Source: Atkinsonella hypoxylon (Eukaryota > Ascomycota > Sordariomycetes > Hypocreales > Clavicipitaceae). Taken from it: 64,000 bases of DNA. The translations under genes and the position numbers were made by a program. Each line of letters begins with the position of its first letter. The stretch's first letter is position 1. Shown here one piece after another: positions 21,857 through 30,848 of this stretch. The notes below the pieces were generated by a model. The model had not been told where the DNA came from. It did not search any database and was given only the letters and a program-made list of their open reading frames with translations. The DNA is taken from NCBI GenBank assembly GCA_000729835.1, contig JFHB01000032.1:124001-188000 (forward strand), given 5' to 3'.

Positions 21857-22639
21857 CTAGACGGCAGAATGCGCGTCTCTCCAAGCTAAGATATTACGCC
21901 ATGAACGACACTGGTGTTCTACCCCCCAACCCCTCAGCAAGCTCTCCCCTAGCTCCGGCTTCGTATCTGGGCCCTCTAATGTCATGTCACCCGCACACAT
22001 GATGCTCTGGCGGAGATAGTCGATGCAGTGGGAAATGTGATTCACGCTACTTTCCCCAGCATGACAGCTGGTTTCGTTTTTGTGCCCGCACGCAATCATG
22101 CGATGGATAGACTCCAGGCAGTGCAAGCTATGAAAGACGGAGATCATGTAAATGTTATCCATTTCTCTCAGCACATTTCTGTTCGGCTTCAAGCCCAGGC
22201 CGCGCAGTTGCGGAGTAGGTATGTGGACAAACCCGGAGTTCGCTTGACACAAGTGAGCGCCTGTGCAAATCTAGTGTGGATGGGCAGTATTGACTCACGC
22301 AAGTTATAAATTTCCCACGCCCTAGAGATTTCAGTGTCGCTAGACAGATGATGAAACTCTGCGCTGTCGCGAAATATGACGGTGTCGTAGTAGCCCAAAG
22401 CCTGCCTGTGTTGGCAGCTGAGCTTTATGCTGGATGATCCATGGAGGATGAAGTCTGCTTACAGGATTTGTTGTCTCAGAGGTGCTTTGCAACCAGATTA
22501 TTATGATTGATTGAAACAAGCATACAAGCAGGAGCCCCGAAGAAAGCCATGCCCATGGAATACTCACGCGTGCTTCATCAAGTGAACATGCTAAATGCTT
22601 GAGCATCCGATACTTTGTCTGTCTGTTAAAAAACAGCAT
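21857..22639 (-). CDS. UstYa-family (DUF3328) oxidase with intact HxxHC motifs, 221 aa
   Basis: Three exons join in frame: 22639-22463, 22401-22299 and 22242-21857. Introns are 61 and 56 nt with GTAAGC and GTGAGT donors. A single membrane helix lies near the N-terminus (WLSSGLLLVCLFQSIIIIWL). The lumenal part carries both family motifs: FHSLHCLESIHRM (HSLHC) and NHISHCIDYLRQSIMC (HISHC), followed by AGDMTLEG, as in canonical members. UstYa proteins modify ribosomal peptides in the dikaritin pathways (ustiloxin, phomopsin, asperipin) and act in cyclochlorotine synthesis, mostly as oxidative cyclases or hydroxylases. The open frame extends nine codons further to a GTG; I use the first ATG, 22639. 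Divergent from the TPR-like gene, with a shared 388-bp upstream region. Confidence 0.85.
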
Positions 22640-23027
22640 GCTTGCATATGAGTCGATGCTTCGCACACCCTCTAACAGCAGCGAGAGTGTTATTTAAGCC
22701 CATCTCCTCTTTTCGTCCACTTCCTGCGCTAGCGACATCCCAATGTTGTACTTAGGCAGGTGCCTTTCAGTCACGGGGATTGATGACAATGCAAGGTCAT
22801 CACTCAGGGTTGCATTCAGGCCAGCACTCACTAGCAGTCAGCAAGCTTACCATACCAGTCAGGCAGCCTTCGGAAGGGCTGTTGGTAGTGCTATATATAT
22901 AAGCCCGCGTGTTTTAACGAAGCGGGGATCTTACTCCCTAACCCTTGTTCATATTCTTTCAAGCTCCACGATAGCATACTTTCACACAAAATCTCCCTGT
23001 TACTTCTGTCCGTCTCGAACAGCCAAT
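22640..23027. promoter_or_regulatory. Shared upstream region of the divergent UstYa and TPR-like genes
   Basis: Contains a TATA-like CTATATATATAAG at about 22893-22905 on the plus strand, 120-130 bp before the TPR-like ATG. An imperfect 18-bp palindrome, CAGCCTTCGGAAGGGCTG, lies at 22864-22881 and is a candidate operator. A second TATTTAAG lies near 22691. I found no ATCTCNCGNA (tox-box) match. Coordinate expression of the two genes is an inference from the shared space. Confidence 0.5.
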
Positions 23028-23753
23028 ATGAGTTTCGCCGCAGCCGATGTGAGATACTCCACAGGAGCAAATGACATTGGTGAAGCTAAGGACTTCCATT
23101 GGGAGTATCCCGTTCCAGTAAACGATTTCTGGAACGATATAGACCATAACACCGCTCGCTCTTTCTTCTTGGCGCTGAGCAACGAGGAGATTGAGACGCT
23201 GCCTGCCAGTCTAGACAGATCATTGGACCACAAGAAGAAGCTAGAGTTGCTCCTCAAGATTCTCTACGCCAAGTTGGAGACAGAAGACCAAAAGCATGCG
23301 CCAAAATCATTTAATGATGTGAATCACAAAGCCTGGGTCAAGGTCTGGCTAGGAATAGCTGGACTCCAGGCCGCGCTTCATGATCCCAAGACAGAGGAGA
23401 CCCTGCGTATGCTAATTGACAAAAGAGACGATAAAGACGACATGTCTCAAGTCTACGGACTCGCCGGTGTTCTTTTTGAAAAGGGCAAATATGCTGAAGC
23501 GGAAGGGTTATTGCCTCAGGCTATTGAGTGGCTTGATAAGAGGCTTGGCAAGAACTCGCCGCAAGCTATTTCCGCTCGGCAGTTATATGCCGAGGCTATT
23601 TGGAAGCAAAATTCGGATCGCAAAGACGAAGCAATCAAATTGCTCTCCGAAGCAGAGGGACTGGTTGAGGCGATGAGTGACACCAAATATAAAGTGTATC
23701 AGAAGGATCAGCGAGAAGCCTTGAACCGAGCTCGAGCAGTTTTGGTATGCTAA
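23028..23753 (+). CDS. TPR-like protein, 241 aa
   Basis: The ATG at 23028 sits in good context (CCAATATGAG) after a TATA-like box. The longer open frame upstream reads through the promoter, so I reject it. The protein is helical. The N-terminal third contains FHWEYPVPVNDFWNDID. The rest consists of tetratricopeptide-like pairs, for example LAGVLFEKGKYAEAEGLLPQ followed by AIEWLDKRLGKNSPQ and ARQLYAEAIWKQ. The KGKYAEAE signature is classic TPR. Such small TPR proteins of ascomycetes are usually cytosolic scaffolds; I know of no assigned reaction. It lies head-to-head with the UstYa gene and may be co-expressed with it. No intron. Confidence 0.72.
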   Translation: MSFAAADVRYSTGANDIGEAKDFHWEYPVPVNDFWNDIDHNTARSFFLALSNEEIETLPASLDRSLDHKKKLELLLKILYAKLETEDQKHAPKSFNDVNHKAWVKVWLGIAGLQAALHDPKTEETLRMLIDKRDDKDDMSQVYGLAGVLFEKGKYAEAEGLLPQAIEWLDKRLGKNSPQAISARQLYAEAIWKQNSDRKDEAIKLLSEAEGLVEAMSDTKYKVYQKDQREALNRARAVLVC

Positions 23754-24300
23754 GTACAGGACAGTGATGGCCGGCGATTGCGGATTCAAGGGGTATTGGT
23801 ATGAAGTCCCGTCGTTTTTGGTATTCTGGTTCGCGGGCAGCGCATCCAGCCGACTTGCAACTTTATACAGTTTTTTTTTTCTAAGCAGTGACAATTATTG
23901 AAATTATTCTTCCTTATCGTGCTGAATCACTAAGCCGTCGTGATGAGACTTGAAGCAGTTCTTGCCGAGGGACTTAAGGCCAATGCCGTTGTGCATCTGA
24001 GATAACATTGACAGCATTATTCGAGATCACACAAGCTCTTTTGACAAGTTATCATAGACCTCCGTACTAAGGTGTAAAATTGCCACGGGTACCTTTTTAG
24101 ACCTGTCAATAGAAAATAGGTTCTTTTAGGTACCTGTATTAGGAACCGTAGTTCTTACGGGTGCCCAATTTTACACCTTACTTCGTACTATCAATCTAGG
24201 AAGCTCAATACATATATATTTGTATCTGTGTCAACTCTCGGAGACTCTAGAAACTCAAGATGGCTTAGGAGTCGCCACGAAATAACACCTTTTCCTCTCT
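23754..24300. other. Intergenic, contains a short foldback element
   Basis: Downstream of the TPR-like gene. Apart from the foldback element at 24068-24180, nothing is recognised. Confidence 0.5.
24068..24180. mobile_element. 113-bp foldback / MITE-like element
   Basis: Ends are TAAGGTGTAAAATTG and the exact reverse complement CAATTTTACACCTTA. An inner pair of GGTACCT(T/A) arms followed by AGACCT/AGGTTC gives most of the element the ability to fold on itself. Short CGTAC sequences occur just outside both ends. It encodes nothing. It inserted between the TPR-like and secreted-peptide genes. Confidence 0.6.
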
Positions 24301-24522
24301 TTAATGTGTTCTGTCCACGGCCCTGTCCACACCCCAACCACCGCCTGGATACAAAGCTTGGGAGATCTCATCGACAGTGACCCCTCTTCCTGTATGTGCT
24401 GGATGCCATGCTTATGGTCAGTACATTGCCCATTGAAGGTGGCCTAGAATTGAAATAGACTCACGGAGAGGCGAGGCTGCCGCAAGGGCAATAAACATGG
24501 TCGTGAGAATCTGCAACTTCAT
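24301..24522 (-). CDS. 48-residue secreted peptide gene, two exons; candidate processed-peptide precursor
   Basis: Exons 24522-24465 and 24389-24301 join in frame around a 75-nt intron (24390-24464). It has a GTGAGT donor, a TACTGAC branch site and an ACATACAG acceptor, a strong set for so short a gene. The product starts MKLQILTTMFIALAAASP, a good signal peptide, then PLRR, a dibasic KEX2-type site, then a tail of 27 residues containing ISQALYPGGGWGVD and two single Asp-Arg steps. There is one Tyr and one Trp after the dibasic site and no cysteine or internal repeat. It lies between two UstYa-family genes, whose known substrates are KEX2-processed secreted peptides. A precursor role is an inference. 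It could instead be an unrelated small secreted protein. Confidence 0.6.
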
Positions 24523-24654
24523 TTTGAAGAACTGTGCCTTTTTTTTTTCGTTGGTTAAATAGATCAAGAAATTTTGAGGTTGCAATGCAAGCAATACCGA
24601 GCTTTTCTGTGCTTTAATCGGGCTTGATTTATTATAATTTGGAACTTGAGCGCC

Positions 24655-24873
24655 ATGCACAAATCAGCATTGAGATTCTGTTTGTGTGTAGTGTCAGCAC
24701 TGCTGACAATAGCCGTCATCTTTGCTTACTATCAAAGTCAGCACATGCTGACACTCTTGCTCATGTACATGTCATCACGCTCTCCAGAGCGCGGCATGCG
24801 ACATGCCAGATCCCCAATCTTGCCTGTCGAGATATGGTCTAAATCAGCCCTTAATTTTTTGGTCTTGCCTTGA
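24655..24873 (+). CDS. Possible small type-II membrane protein (72 aa), perhaps a UstYa remnant
   Basis: ATG 24655 opens a frame with a membrane helix at about residues 5-26 (LRFCLCVVSALLTIAVIFAYY), then SPILPVEIWSKSALNF. The tail faintly recalls the segment after the helix of UstYa-family proteins, but it ends without the HxxHC part. Either a fragment or chance. Confidence 0.2.
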   Translation: MHKSALRFCLCVVSALLTIAVIFAYYQSQHMLTLLLMYMSSRSPERGMRHARSPILPVEIWSKSALNFLVLP

Positions 24874-24949
24874 CTTCCCGACAGTTGGTTTCCAAAATTC
24901 AACCCCCTATCCAAGGCTTGTGTCGAAAAAGAGTTTATTCCGACGAAGC

Positions 24950-25168
24950 ATGGCCATGTATGCGGACAAAGACGTCATTGACGGACATGAAGAGGACGAA
25001 CTCTTAGAACAACATAACTCGCCATTCTTTCTGTTTCAGCGGAGATCATACTCTTTATATCATTTTGTCATCTTGTACGGTATCATCGTCATTCAGTTCG
25101 TCTACGTCATCGATATAAGATCGTTATTGCTGACATGTCATCACCATGCTGCTGACGCGGGGCGCTGA
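24950..25168 (+). pseudogene. Possible UstYa-like N-terminal fragment
   Basis: ATG 24950 opens an acidic stretch (DGHEEDELLEQ), then RRSYS, a helix (YHFVILYGIIVIQFVYVI), and a stop at 25168. An acidic head, a basic stop-transfer and one helix is how UstYa-family proteins begin. No downstream exon joins it convincingly, because the next gene has its own TATA box and start. I read it as the stump of a lost paralogue. Confidence 0.25.
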
Positions 25169-25365
25169 CACGGCTACTTCACGCATATGACACACCTCCA
25201 ACTGATCAATAGTCATACGAAGGAAGCTTCCCTTCTGACTCAAATGAATTATATAAAAGAAAATGCATTTTGCCTGCCCTAGCGTACCCGTGTATATCCT
25301 TTGCCACTACATAGGTTGTGGCGCTCGACAAAGAAATTCATCGTCACCTTGGCAAACTCGTTACA

Positions 25366-26160
25366 ATGAAAAGCAAGGACGCGGCTTTAGCGGGTAGAGC
25401 TATAAGCGGAGTCTTTTTTCTGCTGGCAATTCTTTTCGCGGCATCAAGTTGGAGAAATTGGCCAACTGTGGCAACATGCCAGACCAAGAACACGGCTTGG
25501 TCTCCCATCCCACGTGTACACACGAGATGGAGTAGACGTTTCTTCCCGCAGGCGACTATATTCACCGAATCGGGATTCCTGAATTTGAGTGCTCCGCCCG
25601 ATGAGTTGGAAGCCAAGTGGGCAAGCTATCTTCCGGGTAATAAGCTGCACCAACAGCCTTACAGGGCATCGCGGGACTAAACAACTGGATTTCTAGATCA
25701 TCCTATCGCTATTCCTGCCAAGAAGCTGAAGCAACTACACTTTTCTGGCGGATCCTACGCGCACACACCGCGGATGCCAGACTCCATACTGGTCATACCG
25801 GAGGTGTTCGTTCAGCTGGAGTGCCTGAACCTGCTGCGGCAGCACTTCGCTCGTCGCAGAAACAAAAACCACGATTTTGGTTCCTCAGCAGTTTTTGGGG
25901 GGCCGTCAGAGGTTGTCTTGCACCGAGCAGATCTCTGCATTGAGCGATTGAGAGAGGCTGTTTTGTGCTGGGGTGACTTGAGCACCCTTTTACAAGAATT
26001 GGTCCCAGGAGCGGATGAGGCTCATCCCAAGAGTGAAATGCGATTTGATGCTGTTCACGAGTGTCGTGATCTAGATGCCATTAGAGAATGGACCCAGCAA
26101 AATGCAGTGCGGGCTGTCAGGATGGACAATGCATGGTGGGGAGGTCGGGTATTTGAATGA
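25366..26160 (+). CDS. UstYa-family protein lacking both HxxHC motifs, 244 aa
   Basis: Two exons, 25366-25636 and 25697-26160, join in frame around a 60-nt intron (GTAATA donor, TTCTAG acceptor). An N-terminal helix (AISGVFFLLAILFAASSW) is followed by TAWSPIPR, then PPDELEAKWASYLP, matching the conserved W-x-x-L segment of the family. Next comes PDSILVIPEVFVQLECLNLLRQHF-like sequence where the first HxxHC belongs, but it reads VQLEC. The second motif region, LHRADLCIERLREAVLC, reads RADLC. The family's closing GDLSTL...CRDLDAIREW segment is intact. Fold and length are therefore preserved while all four motif histidines are gone. A TATATAAAAG box sits at about 25249-25258. Likely a non-catalytic partner or a neofunctionalised member; simple decay is less likely because the frame and splice sites are intact. 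Confidence 0.78.
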
Positions 26161-27098
26161 TTACTATAGAGTGCCTTGTGATAAGGCTAGATATTTGGAA
26201 AACGCCAGAAAACTCAACTTGCATACGAAGGTGATTTGTGACAAACATGGATATTGCCGAGGGGGTGAACTCGCCTCGCGGTGCGAGCAGAGGCATGGGC
26301 TGCGGCTTGATGGTCTAGCAGTGTATTTCTTGGAACTTGGAGTCATCCCGTTCGTCCACAGGAGTCTGATTTTGATATCATTCTTTTCTATTCTATAACG
26401 TTCAACTGTATAACTCTTAAGTATAGTCAAAGTAAGGATAAGACATCTAGATACACGCTCTTCCCGCACTCTTTCAGAGTCGACAATAGTACTTGACATA
26501 TAGTATAGCGTCAACAGCAGAGTTAACCTTAGGGCCGGCAACAAGGATGCCGCATGCTTAAACGAGCCAGGGATTCCACTGCTTCACTGACAGTCATGGT
26601 ACCTTTGCGGATTCCAACAGCTGAGTGTTGCACCCGTGGAGAGATCATGCAACGACCTACTGACTAGCATCGGCGAGAAACAGCAGCGGTAGTACCTGCA
26701 TCCATAGTGGAATAGCGGGCGGACAATCTTTTTATCAGTCAGGAACGGCTTGCCCGATCGGGGCGACGAATTTCGCCGCGTAGGAACACTTCATCACGAT
26801 GGCTTTCGAAAATAACTTAGATTGTGCCCAGTTGAGCGAGCGAGATAATACCGTTGCGACAATGTCTGAATCCATATTACATCAAAAATATTTGTGCGAG
26901 TCAGTCCTCATCGTCTCATCCAGTCCCAATTCGTAGACAGTTTTATTGTCCGGCTTATGCAACTCAGTAAACCTAATGCGACACATCCACGCTACACACA
27001 CACGGCTGGCGAGTGTGCTTCCGATGAAGCATCAATCTGCGGCACGTAACCCAGCAAACGACAGTTTGCATCACCCTATATCAAAAACGGATTAGTCG
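26161..27098. other. No recognisable gene
   Basis: Intergenic between the UstYa-like gene and the membrane-protein gene. Frames at 26075-26398 (plus) and 26164-26544 (minus) are mirror artefacts. Confidence 0.45.
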
Positions 27099-27648
27099 TT
27101 AACAAGGACCGGGCTTAATTGAAACGACATGAGACAAAAAGGATACATACGTCGCCACAGCTCCCAAAACCATACCTGTCGTCGTCAAACGAATGACAAG
27201 CTTCGCATCAGGCGACTGGCTGTCCTCATTACCCGCCCACCACTGTCGGAATAGACCCAAGAAAATAACGGCAATGACATAGCCAATGGTGATGAGAACG
27301 CCAATAGCCATTCGGAAGCGCGATCGGAAGTTCATGTACTCGAATCGGGTCGCAGATAGAGCCAGTTGCAAGATGGACCAGATAACCACGCACGCGGCCT
27401 GTTTTCGCATCGGTCGTTGATTAGCATGGCAAACGGCGGCAATAGCACGTCCAACCCAGTCGAGGAAAACATACCGGCGGTCCGAGAATTGCAAGCAACA
27501 TGACGCCCGAATGCGCAGCACAAACACCGCCAACAGTTAAGAGTGCAATGCCGACCAAGACCGATAACACCCGCAACACCAGTTCCATATTGCGGAAGGA
27601 CGGCAACGGAAGCACGGGCTCCTCAAACGCTTCTGGTTTCTCGACCAT
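27099..27648 (-). CDS. Small multi-pass membrane protein
   Basis: Exon 1 (27648-27475) and exon 2 (from 27398) join in frame around a 76-nt intron (GTATGT donor, AACAG acceptor). About four membrane helices are visible: ELVLRVLSVLVGIALLTVGG, an alanine/leucine-rich one after HSGVMLLAILGPP, MAIGVLITIGYVIAVIFLGLF, and GMVLGAVATYVSFLS. The layout resembles small four-helix fungal membrane proteins of the MARVEL type, but I see no decisive motif. The 3' end is uncertain: a GTATGT at 27145-27150 with an ATATAG near 27076 could splice to a further exon. Otherwise translation stops at 27099 (157 aa). Confidence 0.55.
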
Positions 27649-30052
27649 CTCGACTCCTCGGAGGATACACGCTGGAATGCTGAATTTCGTTAATCTGAAT
27701 CATGGCTTTTTTTTTTTTTTTTTTTTTTTTTTTATACTTGGTAGTGTAAAAGCGTGCGAATGCCCGTGCTGTATCTCAGCAGCGGGAAATAACGGATAGT
27801 AATCACAGGCTTCCATTCTATCGAGCAGGGATCCCAGGGATCCCGCACCCAGCATCCTCGGTATTACTGTACATGAGTAAAACGGCATCGGCAGATCGCT
27901 CTAGCCCTATCATCTTGCGACCATGCTTTGACTCCCAGCGGATACTATACATACAACATTGCCGTTTGCGATAACATCGTTGGAACGTCTGCCACAAACG
28001 TCGATCCATGCCATCTTGTCTTCTCACCTCAGCTAGCGACCGTGCGCCGCAAGGGAAAATGGACCATTGAAACAGGGACTACTCAATGCGGAACTGAAAT
28101 TGAGAGCACCACGGCACGGCAATGCACCTCTCTTGGACGTGGCTTGGTGTGAGACCAGCTTGCTTGGCGCGCAAACCCAATCTTTGGGAAGACAAGAGCC
28201 ATCTGTTCTCTACTGCAGAACTGACCACCATGTCGAGGAATGGATTTAGCTTAGCAATCATCTGACGCGAAGGGGGAGTGGAGCATATGCAATGCAGGTG
28301 GCGTCTTAAATGAGAGATCACAACTCAGATCCTTCGATTTGAATGCAAGGAGTCTGCACCCAATTCGTTTGGGCAGGCTACACGCGATCGGAGGTGGCCA
28401 ATGAGGAAAGAGCCATCCACCTTGACATTTCCTTTTCGGGCATTTCGTACGGAGTACTCCGTAGACGTGTCTTTTTGCCCGATCCACACATCTCATCAGG
28501 GGTCTGGTCCAAGAGACCATAATCACAAGCCAAACCGTTGTTTTTAGAAACGACAAGGCTGCTGCGGCTATGGTTAGGGTCTGGTACAGTCAAAGACATT
28601 GCTATAAGAGCTACTTATTCTACAATATTAAACAATCCTATATCATAAGTGCCTGAGATGATCCAGGGTACAATTTCAAGCTTCATTACAGAGTACAGTC
28701 CGACATTTGCAGCCACAACAGAAAGTAGCACGAGTCAGGGAGGCTGTGGGCCGCGAGACGACCCCCAGCCTAGAGCCTTATCGTCTTCAGGAGACGGTAG
28801 ATGCTCAAATGGGGACAAGTCGTCCGTGCTCTCTGACAACTCACTTGCCACATTCCCTCTCCATCACAAGCTTGACAAATAAAACAGCTTGGCTACACAG
28901 AGATTAGCGCCAGTGTTCAAATCGTGTAAGCGCCTCCAGGTAAACCTTAGACCTAAACTAAAGCAGAAAATATCAGGCTCTTTACGCGCGGTTCTCTTTC
29001 CTCTACTTGCAAGGACCCATAGATCCCACACCTGCCTGGTACCTGTCACATTTTCACTCCCTAATTCAATCTGAAGCAGCCTCACACTCTGAAGTGGTCT
29101 TAGTAGTTAACAGTGGGTGTAGGTTTTTTTTTTTGGAGTGTATTCTAAGCAGCTGCTAGAGCCTCTTGCAATGAACCTTTTTTAGCTTTTTCAACACAGC
29201 TGCTGGTATCATATAAGAGTTACTGTATGTACAATGATAGGTAGCTATAACAGTTACTCTCAAGTTAAGCAACATGAGAAGTATTATTAAGCTAGAAAGA
29301 GATAGTATATTGCCGACGGAGAAGTTGACACGTTTCAATTTAAGCCAAGCAGAGGGAGAGTGAGTCTAGAATCAAGACGAAAACGGTTGTACGTAATAGC
29401 AGCACATGATTTCATGCTCTATGGTAATATCACCAGTCGCTCAGGCTCTCAACCTCTTGCTGGCGAACCATCATCCAAGCCGAAGCCCTGTTCCTTTCCA
29501 GCCTGACAACCTCCTTGATCGAGGCCCTCGATTCTAACAGCTTCATGCTGAATCCTTGTCGCAAACCCCAGTAGCAGAAAGAAGACCAATTTGGAATCCA
29601 CAATTGCCTTGTTTCCAATGGGATAGTTAGCCTCTTCCTCTGAGCAGTTAAAGCACAATGTAGTCTCTGCCCCGCAGTTTTACGGCCTCCTACAGCTTCG
29701 CATCGTCGGTGAAGCGTCCTGGTCGGAAAAGCATGCCGTAACCCATCTCATGTAGCGAATCAGGCAGGTAGACCATCATCTTGGCTTGGTCGACGGCCGT
29801 CTTCCCGTGAAGCTCTCTCTCCTGGACTATACGTCAGGACAGCAGGCATTTCAATGAACGTATTCTTCTCAAGCCGCAGAGCAAGCACATAGTCAAAATG
29901 GTGTGTTTTGCGATACGCAGCGTTGCTGAGGCTTCATCTGTCACGCCTATTTTTATCACAACTTCTTGGAATAGGATAACAGTTCGCTCAGAACTGCATG
30001 CGGAGCGATAGAGCATGCTCCTTTGGCTCCATAGAGTGTTATACTGGGAGAT
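27649..30052. other. 2.4 kb without a convincing gene
   Basis: Holds a T-run of about 25 bases (27709-27733), a perfect 16-bp palindrome TACGGAGTACTCCGTA (28448-28463), and small frames with no family signature. Minus-strand 29690-29830 reads HGKTAVDQAKMMVYLPDSL and HEMGYGMLFRPGRF in one frame, interrupted on both sides. It looks like a fragment of a decayed protein gene that I cannot name. Confidence 0.4.
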
Positions 30053-30238
30053 CTAGATTAATTGAAGGATTGACTCTAAGTCGCGGTCACGGTGGTGGAT
30101 GAAGTCTCTGAGTTGGATCTCATATCCGATCCGATCATGAGATGACAATACGCTGTTGCCTGGCGGAGCTCCGTGGATGGTGCAGGAGCTCGTAAAGCAG
30201 AGGAGAGTGATGCCTAAAGCGCAGGTTAGAGCATACAT
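30053..30238 (-). CDS. Putative small secreted protein, 61 aa
   Basis: ATG 30238 opens MYALTCALGITLLCFTSSCTI, a plausible signal peptide, then a polar tail of about 38 residues ending RDRDLESILQLI. The upstream block AGAATTGAGGATAAAAG (about 30285-30302) is shared with a damaged relative at 7750-8050, suggesting a once-duplicated gene. No function can be given. Confidence 0.4.
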   Translation of the reverse strand: MYALTCALGITLLCFTSSCTIHGAPPGNSVLSSHDRIGYEIQLRDFIHHRDRDLESILQLI

Positions 30239-30848
30239 TAGTAGGGATCCTCCTTACGTAAGAGGACACGGTTTCTTTTGTCTTAGAATTGAGGATAAAA
30301 GCCCTCACGTACTCTTTTGTTGGCTAGGACCATAGTCAATAAATCGGTATTTATTGATCCTATCATTCAGTTCCCAAAGGGAGCGGATCGTGCGACATAC
30401 GCCACGAATGAAAATATAATGACAAAAGAGCATATAAGAGAAGTAACGCTCTAGTTGAATTACACTGTTATCGAATTTTGGAGCTAAAAAGCCCTTAAGG
30501 TCTCTTTTGCAAGATCATCAGATAGAATGATAATTCATCAGCATTGATTATCATTCAACTCTTAAAAGAGCATGAAGAGCATGAAGCGGGCTCGCAACAT
30601 TCGCCCCACTTCCGACTACACTTCTCGAAATCACAATGTGCTTTTCAACTCGTTTCGCAGACCTCATCTCAGCGCAGTATCTCCAAGATCCTGCTATCTT
30701 GCAGACATCCTGGCTTCTCCTCAGATCGCATCAACTCGATACTTGCCAATGACATATAACAGGTCACGGCCCCCCACTGAACAGTCGAGCTCGAAACCTC
30801 CTGACTGGAATCATCAGCCAGCCAACCTGACTGGAGGCGCCTCTATTC
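30239..30848. other. Intergenic between divergent genes
   Basis: Contains the leader/promoter block of the small secreted protein gene and about 400 bp before the methyltransferase start. Frames reading into 30849 from upstream (30572-31069) are out of phase with it. Confidence 0.45.

Noticed and set aside
22743..23027. 95-codon N-terminal extension of the TPR-like protein
   Set aside because: It reads through the TATA-like box and promoter palindrome; the ATG at 23028 has better context and starts the family-like sequence.
24463..24660. 80-codon minus frame starting at 24660 for the secreted peptide
   Set aside because: The N-terminal 46 codons lack conservation-like features and precede a clean signal peptide at the internal ATG 24522; the unspliced 3' part ignores a strong intron.
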